In this document: piece after piece, positions 1-8,566 of the stretch
Numbering within the stretch: position 1 is the stretch's first letter
Layout of the letters: each line of letters begins with the position of its first letter
NCBI GenBank assembly: GCA_963726995.1
Contig: CAVSEP010000006.1
Span: 1,116,001-1,180,000, forward strand
Direction of reading: 5' to 3'
Source: DAIDKA01 sp963726995
GTDB lineage: Bacteria; Pseudomonadota; Gammaproteobacteria; Steroidobacterales; Steroidobacteraceae
DNA length: 64,000 nt
The notes under the pieces: generated by a model
Told to the model about the DNA's origin: nothing
The model's input: only the letters and a program-made list of their open reading frames with translations
Database searches by the model: none
Program-made: the position numbers and the translations under genes

Positions 1-2
1 TG

Positions 3-716
3 GCCGTGAACCTGGATCAGAAGCAGCCGGGTTTTCCGGCAAGCGTGCTGCCGGACTACCTGGCGCGCCTCGGCGTGCCGTTTCACATCATCGAGCAGGA
101 CACCTATAGTGTCGTCAAAAGGGTAGTGCCGGAGGGCAAGACGCTGTGTGGACTGTGCTCGCGGCTGCGGCGCGGCGCCCTGTATCGCTACGCGGCCGAG
201 AACGGCGTCACCCGCATCGCCCTCGGCCATCATCGGGACGACATCCTGGAGACCTTCTTCCTCAATCTCTTCTTCGGCGGTCGCCTCAAGGCCATGGCGC
301 CGAAGCTGCTGTCGGATGATGCCCGGCACATCGTGATCCGGCCGCTGGCCTATGTGAGTGCGGGAGAGATCAGCCGCTACGCGACGGCGCGGGAGTTTCC
401 GATCATCCCCTGCACGCTGTGCGGCTCGCAGCAGAACCTGCAGCGCCTGCAGGTCAGGCGGCTGCTTGGCGGCTGGGAGCGCGAGTTCCCGGGCCGGGTG
501 GCCAACATCTTTGCGGCACTGCGTAACGTGGCGCCCAGCCACCTGGCCGATACCCGGCTGCATGACTTCGGCGGCCTGGACGCGCTGCAGCGCAGCGAGG
601 GCTCAGGTTCGGAAGCGCCCCAGGACCTGCTGTCCCTGGACCGGATCGAGCCCATGAGCCTGGAAGAAGAGGACGCCTTGAGTGCCGCGACGCTCGCGCA
701 GGAGGCGCTGTCGTGA
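3..716 (+). CDS. ttcA: tRNA 2-thiocytidine biosynthesis protein TtcA, 3' part
   Basis: ATP-dependent enzyme that thiolates cytidine 32 of certain tRNAs using a 4Fe-4S cluster. The reading frame is open from the window edge, so the N-terminus with the PP-loop (SGGxDS) lies outside. Visible are the two cluster-type CxxC pairs, CGLC (residues 48-51 counted from the GTG at 6) and CTLC (136-139), and the GHHRDDILETFFLN helix of the N-type ATP pyrophosphatase fold. The C-terminal 40 residues are variable and acidic. The stop overlaps the GTG start of the next gene (GTGA), suggesting translational coupling. The GTG at 6 should not be taken as the start; roughly 50-70 residues are missing by comparison with the family. 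Confidence 0.93.
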   Translation, partial: AVNLDQKQPGFPASVLPDYLARLGVPFHIIEQDTYSVVKRVVPEGKTLCGLCSRLRRGALYRYAAENGVTRIALGHHRDDILETFFLNLFFGGRLKAMAPKLLSDDARHIVIRPLAYVSAGEISRYATAREFPIIPCTLCGSQQNLQRLQVRRLLGGWEREFPGRVANIFAALRNVAPSHLADTRLHDFGGLDALQRSEGSGSEAPQDLLSLDRIEPMSLEEEDALSAATLAQEALS

Positions 717-1246
717 GCCTGATCAGCATCGCGGCCCGGCCGCCGCTGCCCAACAGCTACTGGCTCAGGCCCGGCAAGCTCCTGGGCGGGGAGTATCCGG
801 GCGGGGAATCCGCTGAGGAGACCCTGCGGCGGCTGCGCGCGCTCATGGATGCGGGCGTGGATTGCTTCGTCAACCTGACGCGGCCGGGGGAACTGTCGGC
901 CTACAGCACGCTGCTGCCCGACGGCGCCCGCTACTTCCACCTGCCGATTCTGGACCACGGCCTGCCGGTCGACCGCAGCTACATGCGGCAGATCCAGTTC
1001 GCCTTGGGCGACGCGGTGGCTGCGGGCCACTGCGTCTATGTGCACTGCCGTATGGGTATCGGCCGCACCGGCACCGTGCTGGGCTGTTACCTGGTGGAGC
1101 AGGGGTTCAACGGGCAGGCCGCCCTGGATGAGCTGAACCGGGCGTGGCAGCAATGCGGCCGCGCCAGCCGCTGGCCGTCCATCCCGGAGACCCCGGAGCA
1201 GCGCCAGTATGTCGCCACCTGGGAGCCGAAGCGCAGCGCCGAATGA
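713..1246 (+). CDS. Dual-specificity / tyrosine phosphatase family protein
   Basis: 177-residue cytosolic protein with the cysteine-phosphatase P-loop HCRMGIGRTG at residues 111-120 (Cys112, Arg118; CX5R plus Thr), which defines the PTP/DSP superfamily. The general-acid candidate is Asp81 or Asp87 in the segment before it. No signal peptide or membrane segment is seen. It starts at GTG 713 overlapping the ttcA stop, so it is probably co-translated with ttcA. Substrate is unknown: it could act on phosphoproteins, phosphoinositide-like or nucleotide compounds. Fold assignment is firm; biological role is not inferred. Confidence 0.8.
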   Translation: MSLISIAARPPLPNSYWLRPGKLLGGEYPGGESAEETLRRLRALMDAGVDCFVNLTRPGELSAYSTLLPDGARYFHLPILDHGLPVDRSYMRQIQFALGDAVAAGHCVYVHCRMGIGRTGTVLGCYLVEQGFNGQAALDELNRAWQQCGRASRWPSIPETPEQRQYVATWEPKRSAE

Positions 1247-1258
1247 TAGGCTTGGGGC

Positions 1259-2314
1259 ATGCCGTCGAAACCCCCCACCCGCAAACCGGCCGCGCCGCGG
1301 CGTGCGCGGGCGTGGGTGCGCCTGAGCGACGAGGAACTGCTCAAGGTCCGGCTCTGTGACCTGAACCTGACCGTCGAGAACTCGCGGGTTGCCCGCCCGA
1401 TGCGCCGGCTGTATGCGGAGCTCGAAGGCCGCGGCATCGAATTCAAACCGCACGCCTGGCTGGCCGAGGAATGGTTCTCGCCGGACGGCGTACCCGGCAT
1501 AGCCGTACCCTTCTACCTGGCGCATCCGCGACTGGAGCGGCTCGAGCGGCGCATGATGCACCAGGTGGAGGGCGGCAACACCCGCTGGCTGATGCGGATC
1601 CTGCGTCACGAGGCCGGCCATGCGCTCGACAATGCCTACCGGCTGCGCCGCCGGGCGCGCTGGCGGGACACCTTCGGGCCCGCATCGCTGCCGTACCCGG
1701 AGCGCTACCGGGCGCGGCCGGGCAGCCGCCGTTACGTGCATCACCTGGGTGAGTGGTATGCCCAGGCCCATCCCACCGAGGATTTCGCCGAGACCTTCGC
1801 GGTGTGGCTGAAGCCGAATTCAAACTGGCGGCGCGCCTATGCGCAGTGGCCGGCGTTCCAGAAGCTGTGCCGCGTCGATGAACTCATGAGCAGCGTGCGC
1901 GAGCGCACGGCGCCGGTGCGCAATCGCCGCCGCATCGAATCCATCGCCACCGACACCCGGACGCTGGCCGAAGTCTATCGCGACAAGCTCGCGCGCCGCG
2001 GCAGCGACCGGCGTGGCATGATCGAGGAGCTGGTGCTGAAGATCTTCCGTGCCCAGCCCGCGCCGCGCGGCGCGATGCGCGCCAGCACCCTGATCCGCTC
2101 CATGAAGACGCAGCTGGTGACCTCGGTGTCGCGGGAACTCAAGATCGAGCGCTATAGTATCTACCAGCTGCTGCGAATGACCATGGAACGGTGCGACGCT
2201 TTGAAACTTCACGTGCGCGGCAATCGCCGCGATGCCGGGCGGCATGTCCGCTGGATGCTGATCCGACTCGCGAGGCTGTACGCCCAGGGTGAGACGCCAC
2301 ACTTCCCGCTATGA
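1259..2314 (+). CDS. Putative zinc-binding metallopeptidase
   Basis: 351-residue protein with a gluzincin-like zinc site: HEAGH at residues 117-121 and a downstream acidic helix TEDFAETFAVWL (about 173-184) that would supply the third ligand. This pattern matches the group annotated as putative zinc-binding metallo-peptidase. The N-terminal 20 residues are Pro/Arg/Lys rich; there is no signal peptide, so it is likely cytosolic. The last ~120 residues are basic and helical with no domain recognised. Its stop overlaps the ATG of the ATP-grasp gene by 4 bases (ATGA), so the two are coupled. A peptidase with an amide-bond-forming partner suggests joint processing of one small peptide or conjugate; this is inference. 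Confidence 0.75.
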   Translation: MPSKPPTRKPAAPRRARAWVRLSDEELLKVRLCDLNLTVENSRVARPMRRLYAELEGRGIEFKPHAWLAEEWFSPDGVPGIAVPFYLAHPRLERLERRMMHQVEGGNTRWLMRILRHEAGHALDNAYRLRRRARWRDTFGPASLPYPERYRARPGSRRYVHHLGEWYAQAHPTEDFAETFAVWLKPNSNWRRAYAQWPAFQKLCRVDELMSSVRERTAPVRNRRRIESIATDTRTLAEVYRDKLARRGSDRRGMIEELVLKIFRAQPAPRGAMRASTLIRSMKTQLVTSVSRELKIERYSIYQLLRMTMERCDALKLHVRGNRRDAGRHVRWMLIRLARLYAQGETPHFPL

Positions 2315-3345
2315 AAAGACAACGTGTGCTCGTCGTCCTGCACTCGAGTCTGGTGCCTCCCGACACATTGGAGGGACGCACCGAGAAGGAGATTGCCGAG
2401 TGGCGCACCGAGTATGACGTGATCTCGACCCTCAAGGCGCGCGGCCATGAGGTGTTAAGCGTCGGAGTGCTCGACAGTCTCACGGAACTGCGCACCTCGA
2501 TCGCCGACTGGAAACCCAACGTGGTCTTCAACCTCCTGGAGGAGTTCGACGGTATCGGCACCTACGACCAGCATGTCGTGGCGTTCCTGGAGCTGCTGCG
2601 CCAGCCCTACACGGGGTGCAATCCGCGCGGGCTGCTGCTGTCGCGCGACAAGCCGCTGTGCAAGCAGCTGCTGTCCTACCACCGCATTCCGACGCCGCAG
2701 TTCGCCGTCTTCAATCGCGGTGCGCGGGTGCATGTCCCGCGCCGGCTGCGCTTCCCGCTGTTCGTGAAGTCCACCATCGAGGATGCATCCTTGGGGATTG
2801 CCCAGGCCTCGGTGGTCGAGGATGCCGCAAAGTTGAAGGAGCGCATCGAATTCGTCCACGAGCAGGTCGGATCCGATGCGCTGGTGGAGGAATACATCGC
2901 CGGCCGCGAGCTGTACGTGGGCGTGATGGGCAACGAGCGCCTGCAGCGCCTGCCAGTGTGGGAGATGGTCTTCGGCACCATGCCCGACACCTCGGCGGCC
3001 ATCGCGACGCGCAAGGTGAAGTGGGATCGCAACTACCAGCAGCGCTACGGCATCACCACCCATGCCGCCAAGGAGCTGCCACCGGCGGTGGAGGCGAGGC
3101 TGGACAAGCTGTCGCGGCGCATCTATCGGGCGCTGGGCCTGTCCGGATATGCGCGCATGGATTTCCGGGTGACCCCCGCGGGCGAGGTCTACGTGCTGGA
3201 AGCCAACGCCAATCCGAACCTGACCGCGACCGAGGATTTCGCGGAGAGCGCGCGGGCGGCGGGACGGGATTACGCGGAACTGCTGGAGCGCCTGATGACA
3301 TTGGGGCTGACCTATCGCGCACAATGGCGCGCCACCTATGGCTAG
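2311..3345 (+). CDS. ATP-grasp ligase related to D-alanine--D-alanine ligase
   Basis: 344-residue ATP-grasp enzyme. Visible are the central-domain lysine region FVKSTIEDASLGIA (151-164), the lid/ATP segment EEYIAGRELYVGVMG (193-207), and the metal-binding residues Asp284 (ARMDFR) and Glu297/Asn299 (VLEANANPN). The GCNPRGLLLSRDK segment (102-114) resembles the YTG...DK region of Ddl. It is divergent from Ddl: the genuine D-Ala dipeptide enzyme is normally with the mur/fts genes, while this one is fused by start-stop overlap to a metallopeptidase. Expected chemistry is ATP-dependent carboxylate-amine ligation through an acyl phosphate; the substrates are unknown. Confidence 0.8.
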   Translation: MKRQRVLVVLHSSLVPPDTLEGRTEKEIAEWRTEYDVISTLKARGHEVLSVGVLDSLTELRTSIADWKPNVVFNLLEEFDGIGTYDQHVVAFLELLRQPYTGCNPRGLLLSRDKPLCKQLLSYHRIPTPQFAVFNRGARVHVPRRLRFPLFVKSTIEDASLGIAQASVVEDAAKLKERIEFVHEQVGSDALVEEYIAGRELYVGVMGNERLQRLPVWEMVFGTMPDTSAAIATRKVKWDRNYQQRYGITTHAAKELPPAVEARLDKLSRRIYRALGLSGYARMDFRVTPAGEVYVLEANANPNLTATEDFAESARAAGRDYAELLERLMTLGLTYRAQWRATYG

Positions 3346-3376
3346 CCGTCCAATTCAAGGAACCTTCAAGCACACC

Positions 3377-4060
3377 ATGGTCCCCAATCAATTGATGAAT
3401 ACGCTACCGAGGCTCGCCGTCGCGGCGCTGGTGGTGACCCTGGGCGGCTGCGCCACTCCGCAGAGCAGCAAGTCCGATGCGCTGCTGACCCAGATCGAGG
3501 GCTGGCTGCCGGGCCACTATGACAACCGGGCGCAGGTTGCCACCGACCGCAAGCACGGCGGTCTGGTGCATCCGGCCGTGAACGCGGTGATCGTGCGGGT
3601 CGATTCGCTCACGGTGGGCCTCAAGGTGTACTACCTGGAGGAGACCGAGGCGGACAATCCCGGGCAGCCCACCGGGCAATACATCCTGTCCTTCGAGGTC
3701 ATCAAGGACCGGATCGTCGAGGCGGTCTGGGCGCTGGCTGAGCCCAAGCGCTGGCACAACGGCGCCGAACAGCCCGAGCTGTTCTCGGCGCTGCAGCCGC
3801 CGGACCTGAAACTGCTCACGGGGTGCTCGCTGGAGTGGAAGAAGGCCGACGAGGGCTTCACGGCGAGCAACGATCCGAAGCTGTGCCATTCGACGCCGGC
3901 CTCGGTGCCGGCGGCGGTCAGCGCGCACTGGCGCATCGAGCTGAAAGCCGATGAGCTGGACATCAGCGACCAGGCCTACGACAGCGACGGCGACCTGGTC
4001 TACGGCACCGCGACCGACTCGTTCATCCGCCTGCGCAAACGCAGCAACAGCAAGCTGTAG
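3377..4060 (+). CDS. CpeT/CpcT-like lipoprotein
   Basis: About 227 residues. Starting from ATG 3377, with AAGGA 14 bases upstream, the N-terminus gives a hydrophobic signal ending in LGGC, a lipobox, so it is probably a lipoprotein. The mature part begins with a segment around LPGHYDNRAQV, the GxYxNxxQ signature of the CpeT/CpcT (DUF1001) family. That family is best known for attaching bilins to phycobiliproteins in cyanobacteria, but it is also found in non-photosynthetic proteobacteria where function is unknown; no phycobiliprotein is seen here. ATG 3395 is an alternative start with the same signal; 3338 is too long for a lipoprotein leader. It follows the ATP-grasp gene directly. Confidence 0.7.
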   Translation: MVPNQLMNTLPRLAVAALVVTLGGCATPQSSKSDALLTQIEGWLPGHYDNRAQVATDRKHGGLVHPAVNAVIVRVDSLTVGLKVYYLEETEADNPGQPTGQYILSFEVIKDRIVEAVWALAEPKRWHNGAEQPELFSALQPPDLKLLTGCSLEWKKADEGFTASNDPKLCHSTPASVPAAVSAHWRIELKADELDISDQAYDSDGDLVYGTATDSFIRLRKRSNSKL

Positions 4061-4174
4061 CCGATGTCCGTAATGGGACCGGCCTCACGGACCTGACCGC
4101 CCGCCGTATGTGAAATTGGCCGCGCATCGCCGCGAAAGTGTTCGTATTGAGGGGGCTCTCATACGAGGACCGGT

Positions 4175-4798
4175 ATGTCGGACCCATGCGAAGCCGCGCA
4201 CGTTTTGCCCGTCAGCAGCCTGACGGAGTATTTCCGCGACAGCCTGCATTCGGCGCTGTCCCGGCAGCAGCTGGCCGTGGGCGATCACACCCAGCACTAC
4301 GTGGTCAACGTCCTCACCCTGTTCGCCCGTTCCGAGGCCCTGTTCGAATCCACGGCGGAAGGCCTGTCGCTGAAGCCTTTGGCGGTGATGCTGTCCGAGG
4401 CGCTGGAGGCGCCGACCCTGGTCGAGCGCCAGCGGGGCCTGCAGCGGCTGGGGGATGTGTCGCTGTTCATCGCGGGCTTCTTTGCCCGCAGCTTCGCGGC
4501 AAAACTGGTCGATATCGATTACCACATCAGCCTGGGGGCCCAGGCCTATTCGACGCTGGCGGCCAGCGATCGCAGCCGGCGGGGCAGCGTGCTGGCGCGG
4601 GTGTTCGCGGAGCTGGCCGGGAAGTTCCAGCCGCTGGTGGATGCGCTGAACGACATCAGCGAGAGCTCCTGCAGCCGCTCGAATGCCGATGCCCTGCGAC
4701 TGTATGAACTGTGGATTCGGACCGGCAGCCGCAGGTCCTGGCGATTGCTGCGGGAGCTGGGCGTGTTGCCGGCGCCGACCGGGCAGCTGGCGCACTGA
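4175..4798 (+). CDS. Conserved-type hypothetical protein, helical
   Basis: 207 residues, predicted mostly alpha-helical, no signal peptide, no membrane segment, no motif I recognise. The composition (Leu/Ala/Arg/Ser rich, regular codon use, GAGG before the ATG) supports a real gene. It is preceded by a 114-base gap after the lipoprotein gene, so it may have its own promoter, and it converges with the next gene at only 4 bases. No function is proposed. Confidence 0.6.
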   Translation: MSDPCEAAHVLPVSSLTEYFRDSLHSALSRQQLAVGDHTQHYVVNVLTLFARSEALFESTAEGLSLKPLAVMLSEALEAPTLVERQRGLQRLGDVSLFIAGFFARSFAAKLVDIDYHISLGAQAYSTLAASDRSRRGSVLARVFAELAGKFQPLVDALNDISESSCSRSNADALRLYELWIRTGSRRSWRLLRELGVLPAPTGQLAH

Positions 4799-4802
4799 GC
4801 CT

Positions 4803-5162
4803 TCAGTCGTCGTCGTCGTCACCGCGCTGCTTGCGCGCTTCGATTTCGCGCATCTGCTTGATCCACTCCGAGAGCTTGCGCAGATCGCGTTGTGCGGGAC
4901 GCTTGTCCGGGGTCGCCTTGGCATTGCCGGGCGAGACGGTCTCGTAGGGGTTGTAGCCGCCGCTCGCGCGCTTCACGCCCCGGGGCAGCGTGCCCTCGAT
5001 GGACAGCGGCACCCGTTCGTAGTTGGGCGGCGCGTCCACCCATTCCACGCTCGCCGAGTCCCGGTCATCGCGCACGATCCGGCCGATGCGCCGCCTCTCG
5101 GCCGTGTCGGAGGTGGCGTCGCGCGGGCTGTCGGGCAGGCGGGGGTCCTTTTTGCCGTTCAC
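4803..5162 (-). CDS. Hydrophilic hypothetical protein
   Basis: 119 residues, highly charged and Pro/Arg rich, ending in a run of five aspartates after RG. A central segment GRIVRDDRDSASVEWVDAP looks beta-stranded; the rest is probably disordered with a helix near 88-108 (LRKLSEWIKQMREIEARKQ). No known domain recognised. It lies in the same direction as the Nudix gene upstream (gap 88 bases) and could be co-transcribed with it. Confidence 0.6.
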   Translation of the reverse strand: MNGKKDPRLPDSPRDATSDTAERRRIGRIVRDDRDSASVEWVDAPPNYERVPLSIEGTLPRGVKRASGGYNPYETVSPGNAKATPDKRPAQRDLRKLSEWIKQMREIEARKQRGDDDDD

Positions 5163-5250
5163 GATATTAAGTCAAATCCAAGGCAGCATCCCTCACGGGG
5201 AAGATTACCGAGGGCAATGCACCATCGCTGCGCGACCGGTCACGGAACGG

Positions 5251-5784
5251 CTAGGAGAGGGCCTGGCCCAATCGGTGAGCGGCCCGCAGCAGCCCGATGC
5301 TGGTCTTGGCATCGACCAGTTCCCCCGACAGGGCCATGTCGCAGGCCCGCCGGAAGCTCACCCAGTGCACCTCCAGCACCTCGCTGTCTTCGAGCTGGGA
5401 ACGCGCCGCCGACAGCCCCTGCGCCAGGAACAGGTGGATCACCTCGCCGAAGACGCCCGGCGAGCTGAACATCGACCCGAGGCTCGCCCAGTCGGTGGCC
5501 ACCACACCGGCCTCCTCGGTCAGTTCGCGGCGCGCGGTGGTCTGCGGGGCTTCCGCGGGTTCGAGTTTTCCGGCCGGCAGTTCCCAGATCCAGCCCCCCG
5601 CGACATACCGGTACTGACGCAGCAGGCAGACCTGCTGCAGATCATTGAGAGCCACGATGGCCGCCCCGCCCGGATGGTGCACCACCTCCAGCGCCGCCTG
5701 GCGTCCATTGGGCAGGATGACCTCATCCACCGTCACGCTGATGACGCGACCCTGGTAGTGCCGGGTACTGTTGCGAGTTGTCAT
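5251..5784 (-). CDS. nudF: Nudix hydrolase, ADP-ribose pyrophosphatase type
   Basis: 177 residues from ATG 5784 (MTTRNSTRHYQG), which fits the NudF family; the upstream in-frame extension overlaps the divergent kinase gene and is not credible. The Nudix box GX5EX7REUXEEXGU is complete: G of GKLEPAEAP, then REL, then TEEAGV, about residues 75-97. The segment VHHPGGAAIVAL and the GSMFSSPGVFGEVIHLFLA loop are typical of ADP-ribose pyrophosphatases that split ADP-ribose to AMP and ribose 5-phosphate. Only 18 bases separate its start from the divergent kinase start. Confidence 0.85.
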   Translation of the reverse strand: MTTRNSTRHYQGRVISVTVDEVILPNGRQAALEVVHHPGGAAIVALNDLQQVCLLRQYRYVAGGWIWELPAGKLEPAEAPQTTARRELTEEAGVVATDWASLGSMFSSPGVFGEVIHLFLAQGLSAARSQLEDSEVLEVHWVSFRRACDMALSGELVDAKTSIGLLRAAHRLGQALS

Positions 5785-5802
5785 TGCAGCTAGGATATCC
5801 GA

Positions 5803-6356
5803 ATGCCTATACCGGGCCTCTTTCTGGTCACCGGTCTGCCGGCCACCGGCAAGACGACACTGGCGCGGACGCTGGCGCGCGCGCTTGGCGTGCCGCTGCT
5901 GTCCAAGGACCTGATCAAGGAGCCGCTGCTGGACACCCTGGGAGCCCCCGATCGCGCCGCTTCCAGGCGCCTGAGCGATGCCAGTTTCCGGGTGCAGTTT
6001 GCGCTCGCGGACGAGTACCTGGCGCACGGCCGCGCCTGGTGCTCGAAGGCAATTTCCGGCCCGGGCAGCACGAGGCCGCATTGCTCGCGCTGCTGGCCCG
6101 CCATGGACTCGCGCAGTGCACCCAGGTGCTGTGCCGAGTGCCGGAGGCGCTGCGGCAGCAGCGTCTCACGGACCGCGCCACGCAGGCTGCGCGTCATCCC
6201 GGACATCAGGATGCGGCATGGGTGGCGCACTCGGACCCCAGCGGCGATGCCTTCCTGGATGTTGCCGGGCCGCGGTTCATCCATCCCGGCACCGGCGATG
6301 ACCGAGAAGCCGGTTGTGCACTGATTCATAGCCTGACAAACCGCCACCTCGTATAG
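5803..6356 (+). pseudogene. P-loop kinase (AAA/zeta-toxin-like), frameshifted
   Basis: The first ~76 codons (frame of ATG 5803) encode a small-molecule kinase N-terminus with Walker A GLPATGKTT at residues 11-19, then SKDLIKEPLLDTLG. Near 6035 the frame is lost: the continuation RLVLEGNF...HEAALLALLARHG lies one frame over and runs to the stop at 6354-6356. Adding one C in the CGGCCGCG stretch restores HGRRLVLEGNF and a 184-residue protein, the usual size for these predicted kinases. Either a recent single-base loss or a sequence error; the rest of the gene shows no other decay. Substrate unknown. Confidence 0.7.
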
Positions 6357-6365
6357 TCGTGCGGC

Positions 6366-8498
6366 ATGGCGACACCCGCTTACCTGGCCGCTTTGAATAC
6401 CGCGCAGCGCAAGGCTGCGACCTTCGGGGAGACCCGGGGCGCGGAGCAGAGCGTCACTTTCATCGGCAAAGTCGGTGAGAAGGTCGGCGAGAAGGGGGTT
6501 GATGCGGGTCCGCTGCTGATCATCGCCGGCGCGGGCACCGGCAAGACCAATACCCTGGCCCATCGCGTGGCGCATCTGGCCATGCACGGCGTCGACCCGG
6601 CGCGCATCCTGATGCTGACCTTCACCCGCCGCGCCGCCCAGGAAATGCGCCGCCGCGCCCGCGACATCGTCAAGCAGGCCCTGAACGAACCGCTGGGCGG
6701 ATTGAATCAGGTGCTGGCGCAGCGCCTGAGCTGGTCGGGCACCTTCCATTCCATGGCGAACCGGCTGCTGCGCCACTACGCGCGGCACCTGAAGCTCGAT
6801 CCCCAGTTCACCGTGATCGATCGGGGCGACAGCGCCGATCTCATGGATGCGATCCGCCAGGAGCTGGGATTTGACGGCAAGGAGCAGCGCTTTCCGCGGC
6901 GCGATACCTGCCTTGCGATCTATTCGCACCGGGTCAATACGCAGAAGAGCCTGCGCGAATCCCTCGACGAGCAGTATCCCTGGTGCGCGCAGTGGGAAGA
7001 TGAGCTGACGCGGCTGTATCGGGCCTATGTGCAGCGCAAGCAGACCTACGGCATCCTCGACTACGATGACCTGCTGCTGTACTGGCACATCATGATGGGC
7101 GACCCGAAGCTGGCGACGCATGTCAGCGGCCATTTCGACCACGTGCTGGTGGACGAGTACCAGGACACCAATGCACTGCAGGCCCAGATCCTGCGGGCGC
7201 TGCGTCCGGACGGCCGCGGGCTCACGGTGGTCGGCGATGATGCGCAGGCCATTTATTCGTTCCGCGCCGCCAGCGTCGAGAACATCCTTACCTTTCCGGA
7301 GCAGTTCGAGCCGCGCGCCGAGATCATCACGCTGGCGCAGAACTACCGCTCCACCCAGCAGGTGCTCGACGGCGCCAACGCCCTGATGGCTGATGCGCCG
7401 CGACAGTTCCGCAAGCACCTGCTGGCCGCGCGCGGCGGCGGCCAGCGTCCGCGGCTGGTCACCGTGGATGATCTGGCCACGCAGGCCGAGTCGATCTGCA
7501 GTGAAGTGCTGCGCCGGCGCGAAGCGAGCGTCCCGCTGCGGCGCCAGGCGGTGCTGTTTCGCAGCGGCAGCCACAGCGACCTGCTGGAAATCGAACTGGC
7601 GCGGCGGCAGATACCGTTCGTCAAATACGGCGGCCTGCGCTTCCTGGAGGCCGCGCACGTGAAGGACCTGCTGGCGGTGCTGCGCTGGGCGGACAATCCG
7701 CGCAATCACATGGCCGCCTTCCGCGCCCTGCAGCTGCTTCCGGGGATGGGGCCGGCGAATGCCCAGCGCGCCATCGCCCACGTGGAGTCCCAGCAGCACG
7801 CCCCCGGTGCACTGGCAGGCTTCGCCGCACCGCATGTTGAAAGCGTCGACATCGAGAGGCTCTCGGACCTGCTGCAGACGCTGATGGATCCGCAGCGCGA
7901 ATGGCCGGGCCAGGTGCGCCTGGTGCGCGAGTGGTACAAGCCGCACCTGGAAAGGATCTACGAAAGCGTGCACACGCGGGTCGGGGACCTCGACCAGTTG
8001 GAGCTGCTGTCGGGTCAGTTCACCTCGCGTGAGCGGTTCATCACCGAGCTCACCCTGGACCCCCCGGATGCGACCAGCGACCTGGCCGGCAAACCCAACC
8101 TCGATGAGGACTTCCTGGTGCTCTCGACCATCCACTCGGCCAAGGGGATGGAATGGGATACGGTCTATGTGATGAACGTGGTCGACGGCAGCTTCCCGTC
8201 CGAGTTCGCGACCCGCAAGCCCGAGCTGATCGAGGAGGAGCGGCGGCTGCTGTACGTGGCCATGACCCGGGCGCGCAATGAACTGATGCTGTACAGCCCG
8301 CTGAAGTTCCAGATCACCAGTCAGCCCAAGTCATCCGATGGCCACGTGTACGGTGGCCGCAGCCGCTTCCTGACCGAGAAGGTGCTGAAGGCCTTCGAGG
8401 CCGTCGTGGTACACGGCGCCAACAGCGACGAAGTGGCCCTGGGCGATGCGGGACCTGCCGCGCTGGACGTGAACGCCAGGCTCAAGGAAATGTGGTAG
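6366..8498 (+). CDS. UvrD/PcrA-like superfamily 1 DNA helicase
   Basis: 710-residue SF1A 3'-5' helicase. Motifs in order: Q-motif region LNTAQRKA (10-17), Walker A GAGTGKT (55-61), Ia TFTRRAAQEM, II DEYQDT, III VVGDDAQAIYSFR, IV NYRS, V STIHSAKGMEWD and VI VAMTRARNELM. An insert with a short repeat (VGEKVGEKG, about 36-44) before Walker A is unusual. It is shorter at the C-terminus than UvrD and lacks the usual UvrD tail, so it could be a Rep/PcrA-type accessory helicase. The ATG is 9 bases past the kinase stop. Confidence 0.9.
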   Translation: MATPAYLAALNTAQRKAATFGETRGAEQSVTFIGKVGEKVGEKGVDAGPLLIIAGAGTGKTNTLAHRVAHLAMHGVDPARILMLTFTRRAAQEMRRRARDIVKQALNEPLGGLNQVLAQRLSWSGTFHSMANRLLRHYARHLKLDPQFTVIDRGDSADLMDAIRQELGFDGKEQRFPRRDTCLAIYSHRVNTQKSLRESLDEQYPWCAQWEDELTRLYRAYVQRKQTYGILDYDDLLLYWHIMMGDPKLATHVSGHFDHVLVDEYQDTNALQAQILRALRPDGRGLTVVGDDAQAIYSFRAASVENILTFPEQFEPRAEIITLAQNYRSTQQVLDGANALMADAPRQFRKHLLAARGGGQRPRLVTVDDLATQAESICSEVLRRREASVPLRRQAVLFRSGSHSDLLEIELARRQIPFVKYGGLRFLEAAHVKDLLAVLRWADNPRNHMAAFRALQLLPGMGPANAQRAIAHVESQQHAPGALAGFAAPHVESVDIERLSDLLQTLMDPQREWPGQVRLVREWYKPHLERIYESVHTRVGDLDQLELLSGQFTSRERFITELTLDPPDATSDLAGKPNLDEDFLVLSTIHSAKGMEWDTVYVMNVVDGSFPSEFATRKPELIEEERRLLYVAMTRARNELMLYSPLKFQITSQPKSSDGHVYGGRSRFLTEKVLKAFEAVVVHGANSDEVALGDAGPAALDVNARLKEMW

Positions 8499-8500
8499 CA

Positions 8501-8543
8501 GCAGCCTTGAGGTCTGTGCCCAGGGCACAGGCCTTGAGGCTGC
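8501..8543. other. Nested inverted repeat between convergent genes
   Basis: GCAGCC (8501-8506) pairs with GGCTGC (8538-8543), enclosing a perfect inner stem CTGTGCCC (8514-8521) / GGGCACAG (8523-8530). It lies in the gap between the converging helicase and RRM genes, where a bidirectional terminator would be expected. There is no U-run on either side, so intrinsic termination is not demonstrated. Confidence 0.4.
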
Positions 8544-8566
8544 CTTCAGGTTCACCCGACCCGAGC

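Noticed and set aside
377..1771. 464-codon open frame on the minus strand across ttcA, the phosphatase and the peptidase gene
   Set aside because: Antisense to three genes with clear catalytic motifs; Arg/Pro/Gln/Ala-rich low-information protein typical of GC-rich shadows.
5790..8135. 781-codon minus-strand open frame opposite the helicase
   Set aside because: The helicase on the other strand carries all SF1 motifs; this frame has no recognisable domain.
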